NCBI GenBank assembly: GCA_007132465.1
Contig: SLOP01000025.1
Coordinates: forward strand, 1 to 64,000
Origin: Candidatus Izemoplasma sp.
GTDB taxonomy: Bacteria > Bacillota_I > Bacilli_A > Izemoplasmatales > Izemoplasmataceae
Direction of reading: 5' to 3'
Length of the DNA stretch: 64,000 bases
The notes under the pieces were generated by a model that ran no database searches, was not told the DNA's origin, and was given only the letters and a program-made list of their open reading frames with translations. Shown here piece by piece: positions 16,036-26,351 of this stretch (positions are counted from its first letter, which is position 1; each line of letters begins with the position of its first letter). The position numbers and the translations under genes were made by a program.

Positions 16036-17562
16036 ATGAAACCGGACAAGGTTCTCGTGGTTGACTTTGGCGGTCAAACCACGCGACTTATCGCCAAAAC
16101 CATTCGCGAACTCAATGTTTATAGCGACATGGTTGCCTATGACCATGTGCCCACGCCATCAGCGGATGTGAAAGCAATTGTTTTCAGTGGGGGCCCAAAA
16201 AGCATCACCGCCGCCGACGCGCTCGCAGTTGATCGTGCCTGGTTTGATTTGGGCGTGCCCATCTTAGCGATATGTTATGGAATGCACGCCACTATGCAAC
16301 AATTCGGGGGCCATGTAGAAAAAGACCTTGACGGTCGTCAGTACGGTAAGACAGGGATGGATATTGTCAAAGAAGATGTGTTGTTTGACGGCCTTAGCGA
16401 CCATGAAACCGTATGGATGAGCCATACCGATAGCGTTGTGACATTGCCGCCTACGTTTGAGGTCATCGCGCGTTCAGACCGGGTACTCGCCGCCGTGAAG
16501 CATCAAACGAAGCCCATATACGGTGTTCAATTTCACCCTGAAGTTCGTCACACCACTCATGGGAAACAGATGCTGAGTAATTTTTTGTTTAAGGTTGCCA
16601 AGGCCATCCCATCGTGGAAAATCACCAACATTGTCGATGGACTCATCAAGGATATTCGTCATACCGTGAACGATAAACGTGTCCTCCTTGGGCTTTCTGG
16701 AGGTGTTGATTCGGGTGTGAGTGCCGTGCTGATTGATCGCGCCGTTGGTGAGCGCTTGACTTGCGTGTTTGTGGATCACGGGCTGCTTCGCGAGGGTGAG
16801 GCCGACGATGTGCTGACTCGCTATCGTTCACACTACGGCTTAAACGTCGTGTTTGTGGACGCAAAAACCCGTTTCCTTGACGCCCTCAAAGGGTTGGAAG
16901 ACCCAGAAGCGAAACGCAAAGCCATCGGAAAAACATTCATTGACGTGTTCGAAGGCGTGGCAGCAAAACAAGGACCGTTTGATTTTTTGGCGCAAGGCAC
17001 GCTGTATACTGATGTCATTGAGTCTGGTGCTGGGGTTGGTGCGACGATAAAAAGTCACCACAACGTGGGCGGGTTACCAGAGAAACTCGGCTTCACGCTG
17101 CTTGAACCCCTAAGGAGCCTGTTTAAAGACGAAGTGCGCGAGCTTGCGCGGACGCTGGCGATGGACGCGGTTGACCTTCAACGTCAACCCTTCCCTGGAC
17201 CGGGACTCGCCGTACGCATTCTCGGTGAAGTCACCGAGGCCAAACTGACCATGGCCAGACAAAGCGATGCCATTGTTCGTCAGGTGTTTCAAGAAACCGG
17301 CACGGAAGCCTTGGTTTGGCAGTATTTTACCGTACTGACCAACGCTAAGACCGTCGGTGTGATGGGCGACGAACGAACCTATGGACACGTGCTAGCCATT
17401 CGCGCTGTCACTTCTAACGACGGCATGACGGCCGATTGGGCACGCATTCCGCACCCGGTCTTGGAACGGGTTGCCTCGTTGATTGTGAACCGCGTGGATG
17501 GCGTGAACCGCGTTGTCTACGACATCACCTCAAAACCTCCCGGCACCATCGAATGGGAATAA
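16036..17562 (+). CDS. guaA: GMP synthase (glutamine-hydrolysing)
   Basis: A 508-residue bifunctional enzyme converting XMP to GMP with glutamine and ATP. The N-terminal class I glutamine amidotransferase has the catalytic Cys in LAICYGMH and His/Glu in QFHPEVRHT. The ATP pyrophosphatase domain follows with the PP-loop [10 protein letters not shown] (about residues 219-228), and the C-terminal dimerisation domain ends in the typical [22 protein letters not shown] precedes the start. It is under the guanine riboswitch and 11 bases ahead of guaB. Confidence 0.97.
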   Translation: MKPDKVLVVDFGGQTTRLIAKTIRELNVYSDMVAYDHVPTPSADVKAIVFSGGPKSITAADALAVDRAWFDLGVPILAICYGMHATMQQFGGHVEKDLDGRQYGKTGMDIVKEDVLFDGLSDHETVWMSHTDSVVTLPPTFEVIARSDRVLAAVKHQTKPIYGVQFHPEVRHTTHGKQMLSNFLFKVAKAIPSWKITNIVDGLIKDIRHTVNDKRVLLGLSGGVDSGVSAVLIDRAVGERLTCVFVDHGLLREGEADDVLTRYRSHYGLNVVFVDAKTRFLDALKGLEDPEAKRKAIGKTFIDVFEGVAAKQGPFDFLAQGTLYTDVIESGAGVGATIKSHHNVGGLPEKLGFTLLEPLRSLFKDEVRELARTLAMDAVDLQRQPFPGPGLAVRILGEVTEAKLTMARQSDAIVRQVFQETGTEALVWQYFTVLTNAKTVGVMGDERTYGHVLAIRAVTSNDGMTADWARIPHPVLERVASLIVNRVDGVNRVVYDITSKPPGTIEWE

Positions 17563-17573
17563 GGAGCGATACC

Positions 17574-19049
17574 ATGAAAAAAACCATCCGCGAGGCGCTA
17601 ACGTTTGACGATGTGTTGTTGGCGCCGGCATACTCAGACGTTTTACCGAAAGAAGTCGACGTGTCCACACGACTGACCCCCACGATGACGTTGGCTATCC
17701 CGATTGTATCAAGTGCCATGGACACGGTGACTGAAAGCGCCATGGCAATCGCCATGGCTCGCCTCGGTGGGCTGGGTTTCATTCACAAAAACATGGCAGT
17801 TGACGCACAAGCGGCTGCTGTCAAACGTGTTAAACTGAGTGAAGCCGGCATGATTAAAACGCCCGTCACGTTAGAAAAAAATCAGACATTGGCCGATGCA
17901 GAGCGCATGATGGCCTACTACAAGATTTCCGGATTTCCAGTCATAGAACCAGATAAAACTCTGATTGGCATTCTCACCAACCGCGATGTGCGCTATCAAG
18001 ACGACCTGAGCGTGAAAGTCGAAGAGGTCATGACCCCGCGGGAGAAGCTGGTTGTTGCCAATGAAGGCGTGTCGCTTGATGAAGCGAAGACCATGTTGAT
18101 GCAACACCGCATCGAAAAGCTGCCAATCGTCGATATTAAGGGCAAACTCACGGGTTTGATTACCATCAAAGACATCGAAAAAACCAAGGCCTACCCCAAC
18201 GCCAGCAAGGACGATGAAGGGCGCCTTCGTTGCGGCGCGGCAGTCGGCGTAGCCAACGATACCGACGAACGCGTCGCGGCGTTGGTTGATGCCGGCATTG
18301 ATGTGATTGCCGTCGATTCGGCTCACGGACACTCTGAAGGCGTCATTGGCGCCGTCAGACGCATAAAAAAGAACCATCCTACACTGCAAGTTGTGGCCGG
18401 TAACGTCGTCACCGAAGCGGCCGCCGTGGCGCTGGTGGAAGCGGGGGCTGATGCCATTAAAGTCGGGGTCGGTCCAGGGTCAATCTGTACAACGAGGGTG
18501 ATTGCCGGCGTGGGTGTGCCCCAGATTACCGCCATCATGAACGTGGCTGAGGCCCTGCGCAAGCGAGGCATTCCTGTTATAGCCGATGGAGGTATCAAGT
18601 ATAGTGGCGACATCGCCAAAGCCATCAGCGCTGGTGCCGACGTGGTGATGCTTGGCAATCTGCTTGCCGGATGCGACGAGTCACCAGGCGAGGAGTTGCT
18701 TTACGATGGTCGCCGATATAAAATATATCAAGGCATGGGATCGCTTTCAGCCATGCGCCGCGGGTCAAGTGACCGGTACTTTCAAAGCGATGCCCCAGAG
18801 ATGAAAAAACTCGTTCCTGAAGGCATTGAAGCCCGCGTGCCCTACCAAGGAAACGTTGAAGATGTCATCTACCAACTCGTGGGTGGTCTTCGCTCAGGCA
18901 TGGGCTATTGCGGTGCGCCGACAATCGAAGCGATGAAAGACAGCGTGTTCTTTAAAATCAGCGCGGCCGGTCACGTGGAGTCTCACCCCCACACCGTTGA
19001 ACTCACGCAAGAGTCCCCCAACTACAAAGTTCCTCGACGAAAGAAATAA
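17574..19049 (+). CDS. guaB: Inosine-5'-monophosphate dehydrogenase
   Basis: A 491-residue enzyme oxidising IMP to XMP, the step before GuaA. A TIM barrel is interrupted by two CBS domains (about residues 95-205). The catalytic loop [18 protein letters not shown] contains the active-site cysteine, and DGGIKYSGD and the flap [10 protein letters not shown] bind IMP. A longer in-frame reading starting inside guaA (17436) is rejected because AAGGAG lies just upstream of ATG 17574. Co-transcribed with guaA. Confidence 0.97.
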   Translation: MKKTIREALTFDDVLLAPAYSDVLPKEVDVSTRLTPTMTLAIPIVSSAMDTVTESAMAIAMARLGGLGFIHKNMAVDAQAAAVKRVKLSEAGMIKTPVTLEKNQTLADAERMMAYYKISGFPVIEPDKTLIGILTNRDVRYQDDLSVKVEEVMTPREKLVVANEGVSLDEAKTMLMQHRIEKLPIVDIKGKLTGLITIKDIEKTKAYPNASKDDEGRLRCGAAVGVANDTDERVAALVDAGIDVIAVDSAHGHSEGVIGAVRRIKKNHPTLQVVAGNVVTEAAAVALVEAGADAIKVGVGPGSICTTRVIAGVGVPQITAIMNVAEALRKRGIPVIADGGIKYSGDIAKAISAGADVVMLGNLLAGCDESPGEELLYDGRRYKIYQGMGSLSAMRRGSSDRYFQSDAPEMKKLVPEGIEARVPYQGNVEDVIYQLVGGLRSGMGYCGAPTIEAMKDSVFFKISAAGHVESHPHTVELTQESPNYKVPRRKK

Positions 19050-19061
19050 CTGAACAAACAA

Positions 19062-19094
19062 AAACTTGGGCCTGATTATGAACCCAAGTTTCTT
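19062..19094. terminator. Terminator after guaB
   Basis: AAACTTGGG/CCCAAGTTT, nine-base stem with a 12-base loop, between convergent guaB and the lipoprotein gene. Confidence 0.7.
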
Positions 19095-19123
19095 ATGAAA
19101 AGCATTATGATGGCGCTACATCA

Positions 19124-19807
19124 TCAATCGTCTAATTCACACAAATCAAACGCCGGTAACTCAAACAGGGTGTCATCTACTTGGTCATAGACGATGCGGT
19201 AACGTTGGCGTTCGAATCCGGTATGGAACTCAATGACCACAATGAAGCGATCTTCTTCGACGGTGATGGTGTATGAATCGAAATCTCCAGCCGTGCTGGT
19301 GTTTTGTTTAAGGTTGGATTTGTTTTCCGCTCTTAAGGTGAAGACATTCTCATCGATGGTAAACCAATCAGAACGAACGAAGGTTGGAATCATGCCACGA
19401 TAAGCCATGTCTGAAACCATGGAGGCATAGTTTTCTTCGGGTTGATCTTCATAGACGACGTAACAATCCTGTGTGTAGGGAAGCTCATAGACATCTAACG
19501 CACCGGCTTCTAAAAATAGGTAGGCCAAGGAGCGGTCACCGGAAACGAGCAATATGTCCATAAAGGCCATCTCACCATCGAGTTTGAGGGTTCGCGTCTG
19601 ACTTAACGCATCACTGCGGAAGATTTCTAAGGTCACACGCATGTTATCGCTTTCGTGAACGATGTCGAGCCAATCGTACAAGGTTCTTTCTCCAGGTGTT
19701 TCATCCGGTGGGGTTTCAGTGGGTTCGTCTCCACCGTTATCACCATAACAAGCACCGAGGGTAAGGGCAATGAGTAAAAGCCCAAAAACGGTAAGTAATC
19801 TTCTCAT
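19124..19807 (-). CDS. Putative lipoprotein of unknown function
   Basis: A 227-residue protein. The N-terminus is basic (MRR), then a hydrophobic stretch ends in the lipobox LTLGAC at about residues 14-19, so it should be lipid-anchored outside the cell. A short acidic and Thr/Pro-rich linker (about 21-40) follows, then a soluble beta-rich looking domain with two cysteines. I do not recognise the family; it resembles many Bacillota lipoproteins with LolA/LppX-like shape, but this is a guess. ATG 19807 is preferred over GTG 19816 because AAGGA is otherwise too close. Confidence 0.75.
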   Translation of the reverse strand: MRRLLTVFGLLLIALTLGACYGDNGGDEPTETPPDETPGERTLYDWLDIVHESDNMRVTLEIFRSDALSQTRTLKLDGEMAFMDILLVSGDRSLAYLFLEAGALDVYELPYTQDCYVVYEDQPEENYASMVSDMAYRGMIPTFVRSDWFTIDENVFTLRAENKSNLKQNTSTAGDFDSYTITVEEDRFIVVIEFHTGFERQRYRIVYDQVDDTLFELPAFDLCELDD

Positions 19808-19892
19808 ATTAAGCACATCCTTTTTATGCTAGTCCCATTGTAACATATCAATAATAAAATAGAACCCCCGATATACATGCCAAAAATAAGTT

Positions 19893-20417
19893 TCATTCTT
19901 CATCAATAACATGCACCACACGGGTGATACGTCGGATGTTTCCTTGGTCATCTTGCACGATGTACACGACATGATAAACGCCGAGCGTGTCGGTGTCAAC
20001 ATCGCCTTGAACATCAATCATCGCAGCGTCACTACCGATAACCTCAACGCCGGCGTCGGTCCAGTTTTCACCAACCACAACCGTGTCAATACCTGGAACA
20101 AGGTCCACTTCCAATGGGTGCGCCTCAACCACTTCAACCTTGCGAACGATGTACACATCTTGCTGGTTAAACCGCGCTCGATAGACGATGTCATAGGTGC
20201 CTGGTGTGGATGTGTCAACGGCGTTATCCACGACCGTGACGCGGACGTTCTCATCACCGACAAATGCCACAGCGCCAGCATCTCGATGCGTTTCGCCAAC
20301 TAACACCGTGTCTACGGCAGGGTTAATTTCAATGTCTATCTCGACCGTGGTTTCGGGCACGCACGTGCGGAGGGTTATGGTGAGCAACACCACCAGCAAT
20401 GATAGACTACGTCCCAT
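19893..20417 (-). CDS. Exported protein with two tandem Ig-like (DUF5011-type) domains
   Basis: A 174-residue protein with an N-terminal hydrophobic signal (about residues 2-17) ending LTITLRTC; the Cys could be lipidated, though Arg-Thr before it is atypical. Two repeats follow, each of the pattern NPAVDTVLVGETHRDAG...TPGTYDIVYRA, the bacterial Ig-like module that usually extends surface proteins. The same module occurs twice at the C-terminus of the protease encoded just upstream. The start overlaps the protease stop by 11 bases, so the two are translated as a pair. No catalytic domain is present. Confidence 0.7.
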   Translation of the reverse strand: MGRSLSLLVVLLTITLRTCVPETTVEIDIEINPAVDTVLVGETHRDAGAVAFVGDENVRVTVVDNAVDTSTPGTYDIVYRARFNQQDVYIVRKVEVVEAHPLEVDLVPGIDTVVVGENWTDAGVEVIGSDAAMIDVQGDVDTDTLGVYHVVYIVQDDQGNIRRITRVVHVIDEE

Positions 20418-23049
20418 GACTATCACCCTCTCGTTTGCGTGTTGTCGTCATCGGAATCCGGGCGTGTTCAAAGTCAGCCGGAAGCACGTGGACTCGGCGT
20501 ATGCGCACGAACGTGGCGCCGTTTTGTGTAACCGAGTAACGTACCGTATACACCCCAGGCACGTCAGTGTTTACCGAACCCTCAATGACGACATCGCCAT
20601 GAGTGCTGGTTGCGCCAGGTTCGACGTAATCTGTGCCTTGGATTACGGTGGCGATGCCGGGATGCAGTGTTATATCAACCGTCACACGGTCATCTTCAAG
20701 CACCGTAACGACCCGCGTGACACGATGCACAATGTCATCGTCAACGCGGATAATGTAGACCATGTCGTAAAAACCGGGGGTGAGCGTGTCCACGGTGCCT
20801 TCTATGTCAACATCAAGTTCATTCTCCGGGGCATCAAGGCCGGCATCGACCCAGGTTTCGCCAAGGTGCACCGTGTCAACACCAGGACTCAACTTAGCGG
20901 CCTCGGGTCTAAACGTTCCTTCGTAAAGCGGTTCTACAATGAGGGTATCCATGATGTTCTCAAGCGCTTCAGACCACCCGGTGAAGTGATAAGTAAACAT
21001 GTCAGTGGGGTGTTTCTCTGGCGGTTCAGGAGCCTCAACATCCTCGCCGTAAGCCACGTCAACCTCGCGATACACAGCGCCTGACGCATCGAGGAATGTC
21101 ACGGTGATCATGACATCCTCATACGCCGCGTGCACGATGACATTGCCGTCGAGCAACGTCGCGTCAAAGGGTTGCGTGAAGTTGTCGTCAAAATACCACC
21201 CGTTGAAGTCTACACCGGGTTGTTCGATTGGTTCAAGCGTGACCTCATCATCACCGTATGTGTAGTTGATCACATCGAACACGTCGTCGCCAAACATCAT
21301 CGTGATGGCATATTCGTGTGGATCGAAACGGGCGTACAAATCAATGGTTTCTGTGATAGGTTCGTCTGTATAGGCCTCGATGAAGTCGTCATCGACATAC
21401 CAACCCGCAAAATCATGGCGGGGTTTTACCGGATTCTCGACGCTTAGTACCTCCCCATGGATGACCGTAATGTGTTGGGGTTCACCGTTGATATGTAAGG
21501 TCACGGTGTATTCGTTGACTTCATAGCGTAGGTAGACATCAAAGGCTTCATACACGGGTGAAAAGGTCAAGGGCTGTTCAAACGCGTCGTCTTCGTAGTA
21601 CCCTGCAAACGTATAGCCTTCTTTTTCCGGGGCGTCGTATGTGAAGGTTTCACCGTCACGAACGCTCAACACCTCGACGATGTCGTCGCCATCCCAGATG
21701 GTAATCTCGTGGTAAAGATGTTCGTCAAACTTGGCATAAAAGGTGGTGTTTCCGGAGACGGGCGCATCGTCAATCGGAACGGTCAAATCCGCGTCGTAAT
21801 ACCAACCAATAAAATCATAATCTTCTTGTGAAGGCGCATCGGGGAGCGTGATTGGGTCTCCCGCAAAGGCGTATTCGCGCGCATACGCTTCATCACCGAC
21901 CACGAAATCGATGGCATACCGTAAACTAAGGTAAGCATTGACAATGCCTGCGCCCACATGTGTCTCTGGCTCCTCGCCAGTCGCACCATCGATTAAGCGC
22001 TGGATGACGTCCTCGTAATCGAGGTCGTCGAAATGCGACAGCATCAGTGCGAGAATGCCAGCCACATGGGGTGACGCCATCGACGTCCCGCTGATTGACA
22101 TGTAAGGGTTGTCAAGTCCAGTGGTGTAAATCTGACTACCTGGCGCAGCGATGTCGATGCTGTTGCCATAGCTGGAAAAATCCGACAACACGCCGAACTC
22201 ATCGACCGAGGACACTGAAATCGTCGTTTCAAACGCGGCAGGGTATACCGGAATATCGTTTCCGTAGTTGCCGGAAGCTGCGACCACAAAAACACCGGCC
22301 TCGCGCGCCGCTTCAAGGGAAAGACGCATCGCCTCATTTTGACCAAGCTCGTGTGAACCAAGCGACATGTTGATGATGTCAGCACCTTGCTCCACCGCGT
22401 AATCGACGGCACGAATTAACGAGGATGCCTCAAACGAACCTTCACCGTCGATGTTGGCTTTAATAATCAGCAGTTCAACGTGCTGGGCGATGCCGGCGAT
22501 GCCGATGCCGTTGTTTTTGTTCGCGCCAAGCACACCCGTGATGAATGTGCCGTGACCCTCGTCGTCCTCAACATGTTCCAACCCGACCTCATCGTGATAC
22601 GAATTATAAGACAACGGTGAAAGCCGTCCTTCGAACTCGGGGTGCGCGGTGTTAATACCCGTGTCGATGATGGCAACCGTGATGGCGGCATCGCCGGTGG
22701 TAATCTGCCACGCATCGAAAAGTTGCATCATCAGCAAGGCGTACTGGTCGTCAATAAGCGGATCGTTAGGTCCCTCAAGAATCGATACATCCTTATGATT
22801 ATATGAGAAGCCATGATGGGTCAAGGTTTCAATAGGGGTTGACGCCGTGGTTTCAAAGACGGCAAGGCCATGTCGTGAGACGTGCACGAGTTGCAACTTG
22901 AATCGCGATGCGAGCGCTTGGGCTTCATCAATGTCTTCCACACGTCTGAGAAACTCCTCAGGAGCCTGCTCGGCGCGCACAGTCAAAAAGAGGCTTGAGA
23001 CAAGCCCAAGCAACAAAAGAACGCTGACAAACCGAAGCATGCGAGCCAT
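20407..23049 (-). CDS. Secreted subtilisin-like serine protease with surface repeat domains
   Basis: An 880-residue exported protease. A signal peptide (residues ~1-27, ending VRA-EQ) and a prodomain are followed by the S8 catalytic domain with Asp in AIIDTGINTAHPEF, His in DDEGHGTFITGV and Ser in SGTSMASPHVAG. About five Listeria-Bacteroides (Flg_new/InlB-B) repeats follow, each with an FxGWYxDxxF core, then two Ig-like DUF5011-type modules. There is no LPxTG or membrane anchor, so it may be released or held by the repeats. Start 23049 has GGGGGA upstream; the longer frame (23085) does not. Confidence 0.9.
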   Translation of the reverse strand: MARMLRFVSVLLLLGLVSSLFLTVRAEQAPEEFLRRVEDIDEAQALASRFKLQLVHVSRHGLAVFETTASTPIETLTHHGFSYNHKDVSILEGPNDPLIDDQYALLMMQLFDAWQITTGDAAITVAIIDTGINTAHPEFEGRLSPLSYNSYHDEVGLEHVEDDEGHGTFITGVLGANKNNGIGIAGIAQHVELLIIKANIDGEGSFEASSLIRAVDYAVEQGADIINMSLGSHELGQNEAMRLSLEAAREAGVFVVAASGNYGNDIPVYPAAFETTISVSSVDEFGVLSDFSSYGNSIDIAAPGSQIYTTGLDNPYMSISGTSMASPHVAGILALMLSHFDDLDYEDVIQRLIDGATGEEPETHVGAGIVNAYLSLRYAIDFVVGDEAYAREYAFAGDPITLPDAPSQEDYDFIGWYYDADLTVPIDDAPVSGNTTFYAKFDEHLYHEITIWDGDDIVEVLSVRDGETFTYDAPEKEGYTFAGYYEDDAFEQPLTFSPVYEAFDVYLRYEVNEYTVTLHINGEPQHITVIHGEVLSVENPVKPRHDFAGWYVDDDFIEAYTDEPITETIDLYARFDPHEYAITMMFGDDVFDVINYTYGDDEVTLEPIEQPGVDFNGWYFDDNFTQPFDATLLDGNVIVHAAYEDVMITVTFLDASGAVYREVDVAYGEDVEAPEPPEKHPTDMFTYHFTGWSEALENIMDTLIVEPLYEGTFRPEAAKLSPGVDTVHLGETWVDAGLDAPENELDVDIEGTVDTLTPGFYDMVYIIRVDDDIVHRVTRVVTVLEDDRVTVDITLHPGIATVIQGTDYVEPGATSTHGDVVIEGSVNTDVPGVYTVRYSVTQNGATFVRIRRVHVLPADFEHARIPMTTTRKREGDSHGT

Positions 23050-23091
23050 TGAGAGGTCCCCCGATCTATGTCGTAAGGTGAACACGGTTAT

Positions 23092-23120
23092 ATTATAATC
23101 GATGTTTTGCCATTTGTCAT
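23092..23120 (-). promoter_or_regulatory. Promoter of the protease gene pair
   Basis: On the minus strand ATGACA (23120-23115), 17-base spacer, TATAAT (23097-23092). Confidence 0.7.
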
Positions 23121-23139
23121 ATTTAATGAATGACGGCGG

Positions 23140-23168
23140 TTGACTTGCGTCACACTTTGTGCTCTCAT
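23140..23168 (+). promoter_or_regulatory. Possible promoter of the first mscS gene
   Basis: TTGACT (23140-23145), 17-base spacer, weak TCTCAT (23163-23168). Confidence 0.4.
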
Positions 23169-23193
23169 AAAACCATACAAAGGAGGATTGTTT

Positions 23194-24042
23194 ATGCAGT
23201 TCATCCGCGAGGGTTTAGGAGACATGTTTTCCACCTGGTTAGGTTTTGGCGACGGGTGGGCCTTGTTTTTCATCACGGCGACGATGGTTGTGCTTTGGCT
23301 CGTCATCGGGGTTTTAGTCAGCCGACTGGTCGAGCGCATGACCACACGGCATTTTATTCGTGTGAAAGGCGACGCTCGCGGCAAAACCATCGGTCAGCTG
23401 CTTTCTGGGTTGCTAAAAGTGATCGTTTGGTTTGTCGTGCTGTTAACCATCGCCAGCGAGCTGATGATAGACATTCGCCCCATTCTTGCCGCGGCCGGCA
23501 TTCTTGGCTTGGCGATTGGTTTTGGATCACAACACCTCGTCAGCGACGTGGTGGCTGGGTTCTTCATCATTGTTGATAATGCCTACAACGTCGGCGAAAC
23601 CATTGAGGTGGATGGGTATAAAGGAAAAGTCTCACACATGAACCTCCGCGTCACACACGTTGACAACTGGCAAGGCTCATCGCTGATACTGAACAACAGC
23701 ACCATTAAAAAACTTATCAATTGGTCGCGCAACCACACCACCGCGGTGGTCGATTTCGGCGTGGCCTATGAAACCGACTTGCAGACGTTAACCAAAGCAT
23801 TGCCGGCGTTCCTCGAGCAACTTGAAAAAAAGCACGACGACATTGTTGACAAACCGATTTACCTCGGCGTCACGGACCTTGCCGATTCAAGCATTAACAT
23901 GCGCATTATTGCCAAGTGTACGACGGGAACGCATGTTGCCGTTGAACGAAAAATTCGCCACGACCTGGTTGCTTTCCTGAACAACCAAGGTGTGGAAATT
24001 CCTTTTCCCCAGGTTGTGGTGTCACAAAAATCAACCTCATAA
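23194..24042 (+). CDS. MscS-family mechanosensitive ion channel (short form)
   Basis: A 282-residue membrane channel. Three helices (about residues 25-50, 68-90, 95-112) lead into the conserved pore helix and beta domain: LAAAGILGLAIGFGSQHLVSDVVAGFFII. A C-terminal alpha/beta vestibule follows, ending VEIPFPQVVV as in MscS. It opens under membrane tension to release solutes on osmotic downshock. ATG 23194 is chosen because AAAGGAGG is eight bases upstream; the frame is open further but starts there lack a site. A paralogue lies 2.3 kb downstream. Confidence 0.92.
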   Translation: MQFIREGLGDMFSTWLGFGDGWALFFITATMVVLWLVIGVLVSRLVERMTTRHFIRVKGDARGKTIGQLLSGLLKVIVWFVVLLTIASELMIDIRPILAAAGILGLAIGFGSQHLVSDVVAGFFIIVDNAYNVGETIEVDGYKGKVSHMNLRVTHVDNWQGSSLILNNSTIKKLINWSRNHTTAVVDFGVAYETDLQTLTKALPAFLEQLEKKHDDIVDKPIYLGVTDLADSSINMRIIAKCTTGTHVAVERKIRHDLVAFLNNQGVEIPFPQVVVSQKSTS

Positions 24043-24049
24043 GGCGAAG

Positions 24050-24075
24050 AAAAAAAGCGGGTAACCGCTTTTTTT
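24050..24075 (+). terminator. Terminator of the first mscS gene
   Basis: AAAAAAGCGG-GTAA-CCGCTTTTTTT hairpin. Confidence 0.85.
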
Positions 24076-24141
24076 CATGGCCAAGGACGGTGAAAATCGT
24101 GTATAATGGGAACGGTTACATGATAGAAAGGAGACGCTGAG

Positions 24142-25422
24142 ATGAATCGTGGAGATGGTGAGTATCAGGCTTTTTTACGCGTTTTAAAGCAAGAGTTGCG
24201 TTTGGCAGCAGGGTGCACAGAGCCAGTGGCGATTGCGCTTGCGACTGCCAAAGCGAAAACGGTCCTCGGCGAAACCCCCGACCGCATTGTGATGCGTGTC
24301 AGCGAAAACGTGTTAAAAAACGCCAAGAGCGTCATTGTCCCGAACACCAATGCGCTTAGGGGCATCCGAACGGCCGCCGCCGCTGGGGTAATCGTCGGCA
24401 ACCCCGTTAAAGAGCTTGAACTGCTTGCTGATGTGAACGACGCACAAAGACAAACAATTGTCAATTATCTCAACGACACCACCATCGACGTGTCGCCGAT
24501 TGACAGCGAGTATGTTTTTGATGTTGAAGCCACCGTATATAAGGGCGAAGACTACGCCAGGGTCCGATTGATTAACGCCCACACGAACGTTGTCTTGGTT
24601 GAAAAAAATGGTGTTGTTCAGTTTGCTAAGGATTATGCTCACACAGAAGCCACTGACAATGCCGATAAAAACAGTTTATCCGTTAAACGCATCATCGCGT
24701 TTGCCGACGCACTGGACATCGACGATGTCAAGATGCTTTTCGACAGACAAATCGAAACCAACATGGCCATTGCCAATGAAGGCCTAGAAAAAGACTACGG
24801 TGCCGCGATAGGTAAAATCATTCTCGCCACTGAAACAAGGGACATTAAAAACCTAGCTAAAGCGTACGCGGCCGCCGCAAGCGATGCCCGCATGGGCGGC
24901 AGTAAAAAGCCGGTTACCATCGTGTCGGGCAGCGGCAATCAAGGCATCACAGCTTCGGTGCCACTGATTGTGTATGCGCGTGAAAAAGGAATTGATCAGG
25001 CGCATTTGTATCGCGCGCTTACAGTATCAAACCTTATCAGCATTCATCAAAAGACTGGCGTTGGCGCCCTATCAGCGTATTGCGGTGCTGTCTTTGCCGG
25101 CGCCGCTGCTGGTGCTGGCATTGCCTATCTCGAAGGCGGTGGATTTGATGCGGTAGCTCACACGCTCGTTAACGCCCTGGCCGTTGTTTCGGGCATGGTG
25201 TGCGATGGTGCCAAGGCATCCTGTGCGGCGAAAATCGCTGCGTCGGTCGATGCTGGCATTTTTGGTTATCGCATGCACGTGCAACACCGAGAGTTTATAG
25301 GTGGTGAAGGGTTGGTTGCCAAAGGCGTTGAAAACACCATTGCCAACATCAAGCGTTTGGCGCGAGAAGGCATGTGTTTAACCGATAAAGAAATCATTCG
25401 CATCATGAGTGAAGAGGTGTAG
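24142..25422 (+). CDS. cyuA: L-cysteine desulfidase family protein (CyuA/YhaM type)
   Basis: A 426-residue enzyme of the UPF0597 family, which breaks L-cysteine into pyruvate, sulfide and ammonia using a [4Fe-4S] cluster (established for archaeal and E. coli members). Cluster ligands are likely the cysteines in LAAGCTEPVAIAL near the N-terminus and in MVCDGAKASCAAK near residue 355. The glycine loop VSGSGNQGITASVPL is diagnostic. It is a cytoplasmic enzyme, normally oxygen sensitive, consistent with an anaerobe. A TATAAT box lies at 24102-24107 with no clear -35. A role on a related amino acid cannot be excluded. Confidence 0.9.
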   Translation: MNRGDGEYQAFLRVLKQELRLAAGCTEPVAIALATAKAKTVLGETPDRIVMRVSENVLKNAKSVIVPNTNALRGIRTAAAAGVIVGNPVKELELLADVNDAQRQTIVNYLNDTTIDVSPIDSEYVFDVEATVYKGEDYARVRLINAHTNVVLVEKNGVVQFAKDYAHTEATDNADKNSLSVKRIIAFADALDIDDVKMLFDRQIETNMAIANEGLEKDYGAAIGKIILATETRDIKNLAKAYAAAASDARMGGSKKPVTIVSGSGNQGITASVPLIVYAREKGIDQAHLYRALTVSNLISIHQKTGVGALSAYCGAVFAGAAAGAGIAYLEGGGFDAVAHTLVNALAVVSGMVCDGAKASCAAKIAASVDAGIFGYRMHVQHREFIGGEGLVAKGVENTIANIKRLAREGMCLTDKEIIRIMSEEV

Positions 25423-25426
25423 CACC

Positions 25427-26278
25427 ATGCGATTAAACCTACGCGAGCGGCCGATGGTTTATACCAACATTGTGGTTTTGACCACGGGTATCATTATGGT
25501 GGGAGTTTTTTGGTTCACCAATCTCGATATGCGTGTGGCTGAGCGTTATCGCCTCGGAGATGCTTTTGTCGGCCCAGAGAATCCCGTATTTTCGTTTTTT
25601 TATTACCCGCTCAATGCTGTGCTGTTCGTTGTGCCGATGATGGTTGGCATGCCGCTTTGGCTCATGTCGTTTTCTCGCCGACCGTTTTTTTCGACCATCC
25701 GCCGCCACCGCCGCCATGCTGCCTTATTGATGCTGGGCACCTTAATATTGGCGGGCGTGCTCAACAGCATCATCCTTAAATCGATTTTTGCGCGTCCCCG
25801 CCCCTACGTCGTGTTGGCCGGCGATGCGGGGTTTTATCGACCTTTTGAAATTGTCCGCACCTACTGGGGTGCTGTTGACATGAGTTTTCCCAGTGGCCAC
25901 GCAAGTGTTGCCTTTGCCCTGTTTGGGTTTTACTTTGCCTTCCAGCACGCGCCTTCACTATGGCGTAAGCTTCTCAAATGGGGTGTCGGCGTGGTTGGCG
26001 CTTTGACCCTGGGGGTAACGATGTCACTCTCCCGGGCTGCTTATGGCGATCATTTTTTATCCGATGGGCTGTTTGCGGGGGCGTTAATGTATTGTTGGCT
26101 GTATGTCACTTACCACGCTTTGAGCATTCCCGAACGAGACGAACGCCTTAAACGAATCCCACCCTCACGCGGGCAATTAAGCGCACAAGATGTGCCGACG
26201 CTTGTGGTGTCTTTTGTGATTCCAATCGTGCTTTTGTTTGTGCTTTTTACGCAGTTTGACGGATTGCGTTCGTGGTAA
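25427..26278 (+). CDS. PAP2-family membrane phosphatase
   Basis: A 283-residue protein with about six transmembrane segments and the three lipid phosphatase motifs: KSIFARPRP (KxxxxxxRP), FPSGHASVAF (PSGH) and SRAAYGDHFLSDGLF (SRxxxxxHxxxD). It dephosphorylates a lipid such as undecaprenyl or phosphatidylglycerol phosphate at the outer membrane face. It starts four bases after cyuA, so they share a transcript; ATG 25427 is preferred over GTG 25409 because AGAGGTG is well spaced from it. Confidence 0.88.
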   Translation: MRLNLRERPMVYTNIVVLTTGIIMVGVFWFTNLDMRVAERYRLGDAFVGPENPVFSFFYYPLNAVLFVVPMMVGMPLWLMSFSRRPFFSTIRRHRRHAALLMLGTLILAGVLNSIILKSIFARPRPYVVLAGDAGFYRPFEIVRTYWGAVDMSFPSGHASVAFALFGFYFAFQHAPSLWRKLLKWGVGVVGALTLGVTMSLSRAAYGDHFLSDGLFAGALMYCWLYVTYHALSIPERDERLKRIPPSRGQLSAQDVPTLVVSFVIPIVLLFVLFTQFDGLRSW

Positions 26279-26286
26279 GCCGGGCC

Positions 26287-26315
26287 TCGTCAAACAAACC
26301 GAGATATGGTACACT
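26287..26315 (+). promoter_or_regulatory. Promoter of the second mscS gene
   Basis: TCGTCA (26287-26292), 17-base spacer, TACACT (26310-26315) with TG upstream. Confidence 0.5.
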
Positions 26316-26351
26316 AACAGTGGTATTCCACTATAGAAAGAGGTCATCACT

